Shown in pieces: positions 30,962-38,461 of a stretch of DNA of 64,000 nt. The stretch spans positions 62,001-126,000 of the forward strand of contig CAWJOG010000001.1 of the NCBI GenBank assembly GCA_963844435.1. The letters run 5' to 3'. Source of the stretch: JBDSLU01 sp963844435. Lineage in GTDB: Bacteria > Acidobacteriota > Vicinamibacteria > Vicinamibacterales > Vicinamibacteraceae. The notes beneath the pieces are model-generated. The model did not search any database. It was not told the origin of the DNA and saw nothing but the letters and a program-made list of their open reading frames with translations. The position numbers were made by a program, and so were the translations under genes. The first letter of the stretch is position 1, and every line of letters starts with the position of its first letter.

Positions 30962-32028
30962 CGCCCGCCCGCCATCGCGACCTTGCGCTTGCCGTTGAAC
31001 TCCGCGAGCGCCTCGAGCATCGCGCGGATGTTGCGCCCCGGCATGCCCGGGCTCGTGCCGCCGCCGACCGAGAGGATGATCCCTTCGCCCTCGGAGCCTT
31101 CGAGCACGTCCAGCGTCGCTTCCTTCACGTCGTCCTCGTCGCCGCGCACCGCGATCTCGAGCGGGTTGACGTTGCCCATCAGCACCATGCGATCGCCGAC
31201 GCGCCGCTTCACCTCGCGGATGTCCTTCTGCTTGCCCCAGTTGAGGCAGTTGAAGCCGGCGTCGGGCAGGTGATCGAGGCAGGCGTCGACCTCGGCGTCG
31301 TTGTGATAGAGCTTCACCCAGTCGTTCGGGAAGGCATCACAGATGCGCTTCAGGTAGGGGTGCGCGAACTCCTTGTAGTGCTCCTCGTTGATGAAGCCGA
31401 CGATGTCGTCGAGGATGAAGATGCCCTCGACGGTGTCGCCCATCGCCGCGTGCTGCGCCTTGAGCCAGTCGATGATGACCCGCGTGCACAGGTCGATCAG
31501 GCGATGCGCGCCTTTCGGGTCCTCGACCAGGTCGATCATGAAGTGCGTGGTGCCGCGGACGAAGCCGGCCGTGCAGAGCGGGCCGCGCGCGGTGACCATC
31601 GGCAGGATGTAGCCGGCGTCGAGGATGCGCTGCTTGTGCATCCGGATGCGGTGCAGCGTCATCGCCGCGAAGGCGTCCGCATCGACTTCGTACTCAGGGA
31701 AGTTGTCGATGTCCTCGAGCCGGTAGAGCGTGTGGTACTCGCTCGGCGTGTTGTCCTGCCAGAACTTGATCTTCGAGCCGAGGATCGACGGCTCGGCGGC
31801 CATGCCGTATTCCATCCACCAGCCGGGGACGAAGATGACCTCCGGATACTCCTCGAAGATCTTCAGGTTGGCCTGGAACCACACCTCGGGGTCGAGGTAG
31901 TAGTCCATGTGCTTGATGCCGAGATACCCGGGAATCCACGGGCTGTCGACGATCAGCGCCATCGGGATCTCGTCCAGCTTCTCGCGGCGCACGGCGCGCT
32001 TGAAGGTGTCCCATTGAGCAGGCAACAT
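30958..32028 (-). CDS. UroD-family methyltransferase (MtaA/CmuA-like)
   Basis: 356 residues, intact. It reads as a uroporphyrinogen-decarboxylase-fold protein: ALIVDSPWIPGYLGIKHMDYY near the start, GIFILDDIVGFINEEHYKEF, VKLYHNDAEVDACLDHLPDAG, FNCLNWGKQKDI and GMPGRNIRAMLEAL. In corrinoid systems this fold moves methyl groups between a substrate or coenzyme and the corrinoid protein; the HxD pair in YHNDAE could take part in zinc binding. The methyl donor is unknown. ATG 32028 is chosen because a tandem operator and promoter lie directly upstream. It is the first gene of the operon. Confidence 0.88.
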   Translation of the reverse strand: MLPAQWDTFKRAVRREKLDEIPMALIVDSPWIPGYLGIKHMDYYLDPEVWFQANLKIFEEYPEVIFVPGWWMEYGMAAEPSILGSKIKFWQDNTPSEYHTLYRLEDIDNFPEYEVDADAFAAMTLHRIRMHKQRILDAGYILPMVTARGPLCTAGFVRGTTHFMIDLVEDPKGAHRLIDLCTRVIIDWLKAQHAAMGDTVEGIFILDDIVGFINEEHYKEFAHPYLKRICDAFPNDWVKLYHNDAEVDACLDHLPDAGFNCLNWGKQKDIREVKRRVGDRMVLMGNVNPLEIAVRGDEDDVKEATLDVLEGSEGEGIILSVGGGTSPGMPGRNIRAMLEALAEFNGKRKVAMAGGR

Positions 32029-32042
32029 TCGATAAGGTCCTT

Positions 32043-32080
32043 TTCTGACCGGACGGGCCAGTTCTGACCGGAGGGGCCAG
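32043..32080 (-). promoter_or_regulatory. Tandem 19-base operator of the corrinoid operon
   Basis: TTCTGACCGGACGGGCCAG (32043-32061) is followed directly by the same 19 bases with one change (32062-32080). Each copy is itself a partial dyad, TGACC-N5-GGCCA. They lie between the inferred transcription start near 32103 and the ATG at 32028, a position suited to a repressor. The regulator is not identified. Confidence 0.6.
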
Positions 32081-32109
32081 CCCTGGTCCACGACCCGAAC
32101 AAAACAGGA

Positions 32110-32139
32110 AGTACATCACCGTGAACGCTCACGTGTCAA
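32110..32139 (-). promoter_or_regulatory. Sigma-70-type promoter of the corrinoid operon
   Basis: On the minus strand TTGACA (32134-32139) is a perfect -35, followed after 18 bases by TGTACT (32110-32115) as -10. The -35 lies within an inverted repeat CGCTCAC/GTGAGCG (32126-32132 with 32143-32149), a possible second regulator site. The rest of the interval up to the next gene at 32452 shows nothing further. Confidence 0.5.
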
Positions 32140-32451
32140 CGTGTGAGCGCGTCATTCCTCAGGGTGCAACCGCAGGCAGCAGCGCGAGTTGCCGTGTCCG
32201 TGCGTTTACCAGGGGCCGTTCCGGCCGCCGTGGGGCGACTTGCCGGTGGGGCGAACGCCCGCCGGCGACGGGAACGACGGGCCGGCGGACGGGCCGAATC
32301 GCCGGAAGAGGCGGCGACCGGACGACCCTGCTAGACTTCCCTCAGCGGCCCCCGCCGCGTCAGCAGCGCGGCCCCCGACGCGCGACTTCCCCGCAGCCTC
32401 CCCCGGGGCAGCGAGTGGCTTCCACAGTCGCGATTTCCGGAGGTACTCGAC

Positions 32452-32894
32452 ATGCCGCGCTCCATTTGGGCTGCCAGCCTGGCCGCCCTGACCCTGACCA
32501 TCGGTTCGTCGCTCGCCGTCGTCGCTTGCGGAGGCAGCGATTCGCCGAACGAGCCGACGCCCGCGCCGACACCTGCTCCCAACCCGCCGCCGCCCCGCGC
32601 CTCCTCCCGCGGGCTCGACCACGATCACGATCACCTCAGCCGGCGTGTCGCCGAAGGACATCGTCGTCTCGCGCGGCGCGCGCGTCACCTTCGTCAACAA
32701 CGACGGCGTCGGCCACGACATGAACTCGGATCCCCATCCGGCGCACACGAGCTGCACGGACATGAACGTGGGCAACGTCGCCCCCGGACAGAGCCAGCAG
32801 ACCGACGTCCTGAACATCGCGCGGACGGTGCGGCTACCACGATCACAACCAGCCGTCGAACGGGAACCTGCAGGGCACGATCACCATCCAGTAG
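32452..32894 (+). CDS. Cupredoxin lipoprotein
   Basis: About 147 residues with two frame changes joined. A lipoprotein signal ends LAVVACGG (lipobox Cys about residue 26), followed by a Pro/Ala/Thr-rich spacer. The copper domain reads VSPKDIVVSRGARVTFVNND, GVGHDMNSDPHP and CGYHDHNQPSNGNLQGTI. The His in GHDM and the Cys/His in CGYHDH are the likely type-1 copper ligands. It is probably anchored on the periplasmic side of a membrane. Frames change near 32610 and 32828, each equal to one added base. Confidence 0.78.
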
Positions 32895-33001
32895 TCGATC
32901 TCGCGGGCGAGCGCGGCCCCGCGCTCGCCCCCCTCGCAGCGCACGGAGTCTCAGCCCCGGCGTTCTTCCGGAGGCCGCGAGTTCGTTGTGCTGGATCACC
33001 G

Positions 33002-33622
33002 ATGCCGTCCAAGCTGCTGATCGCCATCCCCAACTACGGCAACAACGCTCCCGGCCTGTTCCTCGACTCGATGGTGCGGCTGATGACGCACCTGGCCCGC
33101 AAGTTCGGACCAGGCGAGATCGACTACATGCGCGTCGGGCTGATGTACATCGACATCGCCCGCAACATGATCTGGGACGAGGCGCGCAAGCGGCAGACCG
33201 AGGCGCTGCTCTGCCTGGACGACGACATGACGTTCACGCCGCAGACGTTCGAGGCGGTGTGGAACACGCCGGGCGACGTCGTGTCGGGCCTCTACTTCCA
33301 GCGCCGCCAGCCGCCGACGGCGCCGTGCATGTACCAGCGCATGCCGAACGGCCACCACTCGGCGGTGATGGCCTATCCGAAGGACGCGGTGATCGACGTG
33401 GACGCGGTCGGCTTCGGCTTCGTCCTGATCCGCAAGCCGGTGATCGACGCGCTCGAGCACCCGTTCACGACCAAGACCTCGAAGGGCGAGGACATCGCCT
33501 TCTGCGAGAACGCCAAGGCGGCCGGCTTCAGCGTGAAGGTCAACACGGCGGCCAAGGTCGGCCACATCCTGACCGTCCCGCTGATCATCGAAGAGAGCAA
33601 CGCGGGCCCGGAATTCGGGTGA
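33002..33622 (+). CDS. Glycosyltransferase-like protein
   Basis: 206 residues, intact. KLLIAIPNYGNNAPGLFLDSM opens a GT-A-like fold, with the acidic metal-binding motif EALLCLDDDMTFTPQTF and a later DVDAVGFGFVLIRK...DIAFCENAKAAG segment that resembles the acceptor/catalytic part of small GT2 proteins. There is no signal peptide or membrane helix. The acceptor is unknown. It lies between the cupredoxin lipoprotein and a Gfo/Idh/MocA oxidoreductase, on the same strand, with gaps of about 107 and 72 bases. Confidence 0.6.
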   Translation: MPSKLLIAIPNYGNNAPGLFLDSMVRLMTHLARKFGPGEIDYMRVGLMYIDIARNMIWDEARKRQTEALLCLDDDMTFTPQTFEAVWNTPGDVVSGLYFQRRQPPTAPCMYQRMPNGHHSAVMAYPKDAVIDVDAVGFGFVLIRKPVIDALEHPFTTKTSKGEDIAFCENAKAAGFSVKVNTAAKVGHILTVPLIIEESNAGPEFG

Positions 33623-33694
33623 TCGCCGGCCCGCGGCGGCGGCCGCCTGCGCGGATGAAACACCCGGCCATGGAACGGAGTAGCATCTGGCACC

Positions 33695-34854
33695 ATGGCT
33701 GACATCCACGATCCGAACTATTCCCGGCGGCGGTTCCTGCAAGCGGCCGGTGGCTCGCTCGCGGCCGCGCCGCTGCTCGGCGCCGTCTCGCCCGCCGCGG
33801 CCCAGGTCCCCGACATCCGTCTGCCCGAGGTCCCCGGCCCGAAGGTGGGATGGGCGCTCGTCGGGATCGGCGGGCTGACGGCGAACCAGATTCTCCCGGC
33901 CTTCCCGAAGTGCCAGAAGTCGAAGGTCGTGTCCTTCGTCAGCGGACGCCCGGAGAAGGCGGCGCGGTTCGCGCAGGTCCACGGCGTCGATCCGAAGAAC
34001 ATCTACAACTACGAGAACTTCGACAAGATCGCCGACAACCCGGACATCCAGGCGCGTCTACATCGTGCTGCCGAACAGCATGCACGCCGAGTACACGATC
34101 CGGGCGCTCAAGGCCGGCAAGCACGTGCTGTGCGAGAAGCCGATGGCCAACACCGCGGCCGACTGCGAAAAGATGATCGCGGCGGCCAAGGCGGCGAACA
34201 AGAAGCTGATGGTGGCGTACCGCTGCCGCTACGAGCCGAACAACCAGCTCGCCATCAAGATGGCGCAGGACAGCAGCGAGGCGGGGATGGGCCCGACGCG
34301 CGTCATCCTGGCCGAGATGGGCTTCAACATCGGCAACCCGGGCCAGTGGCGCCTGAAGAAGGCGATGGCCGGCGGCGGCTCGATGATGGACATCGGCATC
34401 TACGCCCTGAACGCCGCGCGCTACCTCACCGGCGAGGAGCCGAACGAGGTCTACGCGATGATCTCCTCGACGCCGAACGACGTGCGCTTCGCCGAGGTCG
34501 AGGAGAACATCACCTTCCAGCTCCGCTTCCCGAGCGGCATCCTCGCCAACTGCGTGTCGAGCTACGGCACGAACTTCAACAAGTTCCGCGTCTGCAAGCC
34601 GCGCGGCGCCTTCGAGCTCGATCCGGCGACGCCCTACACGGGCCTGCGGATGCGCGTGTTCCGCGGCGGCGCCATCGAGGATCGCTCGCTGCCGCAGCGC
34701 GACCACTTCCAGCTCGAGATGGACCACTTCTCGGAGTGCATCCAGACCGAACAAGGAGCCGCTCACGCCAGGCGAGGACGGCCTCAAGGACATGCGGATC
34801 GTCGAAGCGATCTACGAGTCCGGCCGCACCGGCAAGCCGATCAAGCTGGCCTGA
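33695..34854 (+). CDS. Tat-exported Gfo/Idh/MocA oxidoreductase
   Basis: About 385 residues with two frame changes joined. A twin-arginine signal (YSRRRFLQAAGG) shows folded, cofactor-loaded export. The Rossmann domain has WALVGIGGLTANQI for NAD(P) binding and the family signature LCEKPMANT. The C-terminal domain contains GGSMMDIGIYALNAARYLTGE. It is closest in style to periplasmic glucose-fructose oxidoreductase relatives. Substrate unknown. Frames change near 34053 (GCG-C-GTC) and 34749 (ACC-G-AAC), both within conserved sequence. Confidence 0.88.
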
Positions 34855-34870
34855 TCGATCCGCGGGCGTG

Positions 34871-35307
34871 TCACGCGGTCGGGTCCGGTTCGCCGGACCC
34901 GGCCTCGACCGCCCACGACGCCAGCATCAGCGGATACATCCCCACCAGCGTCGCGCCGAGCGCGATCGCCGGCGCCGATGGCGCCGCCCCACCAGGCCGC
35001 CAGCGGCAGCACCACCACAGCGACACCACGAGACCGGCGGCATTGAGCGCGTCGGGGATCCACGCGGCCGGCGCCGGCCGTTCCGCGGCCACGCGGCGCG
35101 CGGACGGCGGCGCTGAACCCGGCCGACGGCATGGCGTCGCGGAAGCGCGCGGCGAGCGCGGTGTCGAGCGCCGTCTCCTGCTCGAGCAGCTCGGCGCACG
35201 ACGGGCAAGAGGCGACGTGCGCGTCCAGCGACGACGTCATCCTGCGGCGACGCCTCGCCGTCCAGCCGCCGTTCGATGAGGACCGCGGCGCGGTCGCAGC
35301 CGATCAT
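34871..35307 (-). CDS. Anti-sigma factor with zinc-finger domain
   Basis: About 145 residues when frames are joined. The N-terminus has CDRAAVLIERRLDGE and then HVASCPSCAELL, the H-x3-C-x2-C zinc anti-sigma motif. The C-terminal half has two hydrophobic stretches (around AAGLVVSL and LGATLVGMYPLMLASW) that are probably membrane helices. Its ATG overlaps the sigma factor stop (ATGA), so it is the cognate inhibitor. There are frame changes near 35245 and 35100 and perhaps others. Confidence 0.75.
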
Positions 35308-35862
35308 CGGACGGCTCCGGCGGCTGGCGCCATCAGGCTGGCCAGACGCTTGCGGGCACGGTGCAGGTGGCTGCGCACGGTATTGATCGGCATGTCCAGC
35401 ATCCCGGCGACCTGCTCGTAGGATCGCTCTTCCAGGTAGAACAGCCGCACGATCCGCCGCTGCGGCTCGTCCAGCATCTCGACCAGCGTCTCGCACTCCA
35501 TCCGCAGATCGACCGGCGACGCCGCAGACATCGGCGCCGCCGGATCGGCGGGGTCGTCGTCGAGCGACGCCGTCGGCCGCGCATCCGCGCCGGCGCAGCT
35601 CGCTGAGGCAGGCGTTGCGCGCGATCACGTAGAGCCACGTCGAGAACGACGCCCGCCCGTCGTAGAGCGGCAGCGCCCGCCACAGCCGCACGAACGCCTC
35701 CTGCGCCAGATCCTCGGCGTCGGCCGGCGTCCGCACGTAGCCCAGGGCCAGCCGATAGACCCGGCCGCGATACGCCGTCAGCAGCCGCTCGAACGCCCGA
35801 TCGCGCTCGCCCGCCGCGAGCAGCCGGCAGACCTCGGCGTCAGGGGTCGACTCGTCGGGCAC
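35304..35862 (-). CDS. ECF RNA polymerase sigma factor
   Basis: About 185 residues with one +1 frame change near 35590. Sigma region 2 is GRVYRLALGYVRTPADAEDL, then AQEAFVRLWRAL and FSTWLYVIARNACLSELRR. Region 4 is LDEPQRRIVRLFYLEERSYE, then QVAGMLDMPINTVRSHLHRA. An ECF-type promoter (35871-35900) ends only two bases before GTG 35868, so I favour the next in-frame GTG at 35862, which would give a leaderless or nearly leaderless mRNA. Longer in-frame starts to 35973 would run through both promoters. It is coupled to the anti-sigma gene. Confidence 0.88.
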
Positions 35863-35870
35863 GCGCACGG

Positions 35871-35900
35871 TGATACCCGCGGCCGGCCGGAAAAGTTGCA
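35871..35900 (-). promoter_or_regulatory. ECF-type promoter of the sigma gene
   Basis: TGCAAC (35895-35900) and GTATCA (35871-35876) are separated by exactly 18 bases containing CCGGC. The same two hexamers with the same spacing occur in the opposite direction 20 bases away, upstream of the divergent gene. The symmetry implies autoregulation by the adjacent sigma factor. Confidence 0.7.
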
Positions 35901-35920
35901 GCCAGGGGGACGCCGCCGCC

Positions 35921-35950
35921 TGCAACCTTGCCGGCATGCCCCGAGTATCA
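35921..35950 (+). promoter_or_regulatory. ECF-type promoter of the divergent membrane-protein gene
   Basis: TGCAAC (35921-35926), an 18-base spacer with CCGGC, and GTATCA (35945-35950) match the minus-strand promoter at 35871-35900. A Shine-Dalgarno (ACGGAGG, 35954-35960) and ATG 35972 follow. Confidence 0.7.
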
Positions 35951-35971
35951 AGCACGGAGGTCAACCCGTCC

Positions 35972-36358
35972 ATGGAATATGTCTGGTTTCCGCTCTTCGT
36001 CGCCTCGGTGCTCGCGTTCGTCGGATTCCGTCAGTGGTTGCGGCACCAGCAGCGGGCGATGGTGCATCGCGAACGGCTGGCGGCGCTCGAGAAGGGCGCC
36101 GATCTCCCGGCCTGGCCCGATGAGTCGCCATCGCGGTTCGCCTTCGGGCTGGACAGCGTCCTGCTGCTGTCCGGGCTGATCTGGCTGTCGATCGGCCTCG
36201 GCGGCATGTTCGCCGCGTGGTTGATCGTGTCCGATCCGATGGTGCAGCGGCTCCCCGATGCGGTCCCGGAGTCCATCGCGCTCATCGGGGTGCCGGTCGC
36301 CTTGATCGGCGTCGCGCACCTGATCGTCTACGGGGTCCGCCGGCGAGGCAGCCGATGA
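35972..36358 (+). CDS. Small membrane protein (DUF6249-like)
   Basis: 128 residues, intact. A first membrane helix (VWFPLFVASVLAFVGF) is followed by a cytoplasmic loop with RAMVHRERLAALEKGADLP, then two more helices (SVLLLSGLIWLSIGLGGMF and IALIGVPVALIGVAHLIVYG). This arrangement matches the DUF6249 family. The function is unknown. It is expressed from an ECF promoter facing away from the sigma gene and is therefore a likely direct target of that sigma factor, perhaps with a role in envelope stress. It ends 15 bases before a convergent gene. Confidence 0.7.
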   Translation: MEYVWFPLFVASVLAFVGFRQWLRHQQRAMVHRERLAALEKGADLPAWPDESPSRFAFGLDSVLLLSGLIWLSIGLGGMFAAWLIVSDPMVQRLPDAVPESIALIGVPVALIGVAHLIVYGVRRRGSR

Positions 36359-36373
36359 TGGCCGACGCGTGGG

Positions 36374-36904
36374 TCAGGCCGCCCGCACGGATCCGAAGAT
36401 CTGCAGCATCGCGAAGACGACGACGCCAGTGACCGAGACGTACAGCCAGATCGGGAACGTCCACCGGGCCACGCGCCGGTGGCTGGCGAAGCGGCCGGAG
36501 AGCGACAGGTAGAACGTCGACAGCACCAGCGGCAGCGCGACCACGGACAGCAGGATGTGGGAGATCAGGATCGCGAAGTAGATCGGGCGGACCACGCCCT
36601 GGCCGAGGAAGCGCGAGTCGCCGTGCAGCGCGTGGTAGGTCACGTAGGACACGAGGAAGACGCCGGACGCGGCCAGCGCCGTGAACATCCAGCGCTGGTG
36701 GACGTCCCGGCGGCCCCGGCGGATCGCCGCGAACCCGAGCACGATCGCGATCGCGCTGACGCTGTTGAAGAAGGCGTTGACGAACGGCAGCCAGCCGACC
36801 CAGGCCGGCTCCGGCCCGGCGACGCCGCCGCGATAGACCAGCACCAGCAGCGCCGTCGCGATGACCGCGCTGGCGATGCCGATCGAGACGATCCCGCCTC
36901 TCAT
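36374..36904 (-). CDS. DUF420 membrane protein
   Basis: About 176 residues with five hydrophobic helices. The DUF420 hallmark is clear: LPFVNAFFNSVSAIAIVLGF, FLVSYVTYHALHGDSRF, ILISHILLSVVALPLVLSTF and ARWTFPIWLYVSVTGVVVF. DUF420 proteins (YozB/CtaM-like) are linked to cytochrome oxidase assembly. No stop separates it from the antiporter in the same frame, but ATG 36904 overlaps a TGA one base out of register (36901-36903), the same arrangement seen at real gene junctions in this window. A true fusion remains possible. Confidence 0.78.
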   Translation of the reverse strand: MRGGIVSIGIASAVIATALLVLVYRGGVAGPEPAWVGWLPFVNAFFNSVSAIAIVLGFAAIRRGRRDVHQRWMFTALAASGVFLVSYVTYHALHGDSRFLGQGVVRPIYFAILISHILLSVVALPLVLSTFYLSLSGRFASHRRVARWTFPIWLYVSVTGVVVFAMLQIFGSVRAA

Positions 36905-38346
36905 ATGGAGCCTGAACGCGATGACGGCCATCAGCGTCGGCAGCAGCGCGCCGACCAGCAGCCAGATCGGCAGCACCGCGCCGTCGAAGTAGCGGCCCAG
37001 AATCGCCTGGCCCGCCGGGTTCGGGGCATTGGCGATGACCGTCAGGCCGCCGCCGGTCACCGCACCTTCCATCACCGCGGCCTTCATGCCGTCGCTCAGG
37101 TTGGGCACGAGCGTCGACAGGTAGGTGATCAGCGCGTTGTCGTTGAAGGCCGTCAGGATCGTCGCGGTGGCGAACAGCGGCGTCTCGCTCAGGCTGGCGA
37201 GGACCGGCGCGATCCACCACGCCTGCAGGCCGCCGTGGATCACGAGGCCGGCGAGGAAGAAGCCGACCAGCAGCGGCGCCTTGAGCTCGACCCGGCTCTG
37301 ATACGGCGCCGTGGCGCGAACGAAGCCGAGGAAGATCAGGAACCCGCCGAGGAACAGCGCCGGATAGTGCGACGTGAAGACCGTCCAGCCCATGAAGACG
37401 ACATGGACGATGGTGATCCAGGCCGGCACCGGCAGCAGCACCAGTCCCGTGCTCGCGTCGTCCTCCTCCGGCACCTCGACGTCCGGCACTGCGCGCCGCG
37501 CGCCGAGCTCGGCCAGCTCCCGCCGGAAGATCAGCCCGTAGACGACGACCGACGCGACGATCGCCACGACGGCCCGCCAGCCGAAGTGCCCGAGCATGAA
37601 CGGCGTATCCCAGTTCCACAGCCGCGCCACCATCAGGACCGGCGGCGCCGCGAAGTGGGTCAGGGTGCCGCCGATCGACACGTTGACGAAGAGCAGGCCG
37701 AGCGTCGCGTACTTCAGCCGCGACGACGGCTGCAGGTCGTAGAACTGCCGGCCGAGGAGGAGGGCGCAGATCGTCATCGCCCCGGGCTCGGTGATGAGCG
37801 AGCCCATCAGCGGACCGACGGTCAGGATGATCGCCCACCACGTCGCCGGGGTCCCCTTCCCCACGCGCGCCAGCACGCGCAGCGCGTTCTCGGCCAGGAG
37901 GATGATCGGGCGCGTCGACGCGAGCGCCATGATCACGATCACGAACAGCGGCTCGGTGTAGTTGACGGTGCCGTTGAAGTAGCCCGCGGCCGTGTGCCAG
38001 CCGGCGTAGCTCGTGATCGCGACGAGCAGCACGATCGCCCACAAGCCGAAGACGACTTCGACCTCGCCGAGGAAATGGAGCGCTTCGGCGAGGACGCTGG
38101 GCACCTCGGGACGGCCGAGCTGCCGCTGCCGCTCGGCGTGGCGGTGCTGGAGCCCGGTGCGCCAGCGCCGTGAAGCGGGCGGCGGCAAAGGTGTGCAGGA
38201 TCGCCAGCCCGAAGATGGCCGATGCCACCGCGTTGAACGGCTCGGCGGCGATTCGCGCCGACAGGGTGTCCAGGAGCGAGGCGGCCGGCGGCGGGTAGCT
38301 GTCCAGGAGCCGGGGAAACGTGGCTGGGTTCGGGGGCGGTGAGCAT
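36901..38346 (-). CDS. Putative Na+/H+ antiporter
   Basis: About 480 residues with about eleven hydrophobic segments. Recognisable stretches are FNAVASAIFGLAILHTFAAA, LWAIVLLVAITSYAGWHTA, TWWAIILTVGPLMGSLITEP, NVSIGGTLTHFAAPPVLMVA and LTAFNDNALITYLSTLVPNL. These match the putative Na+/H+ antiporter family (PF07399-like), an inner-membrane cation transporter. ATG 38346 needs one +1 correction near 38318 and another near 38170 to reach the main frame. A third correction close to the 3' end would place its stop at the DUF420 start. Confidence 0.78.
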
Positions 38347-38461
38347 GAAGTTCCGCTATTCTCCGCCAGAACCCGCGTATGCTGATACGGCCTCACCCCT
38401 TGGAGGCAGCCTGCCTGCAGTGCGCGCAGCCCGCCAGCTGCCGCGGAAGGAGTTGCGTCCA

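Noticed and set aside
32121..32450. Small genes between the UroD and cupredoxin genes
   Set aside because: Open frames there are Arg/Pro/Gly-rich, overlap one another on both strands and lack ribosome sites; the region looks non-coding.
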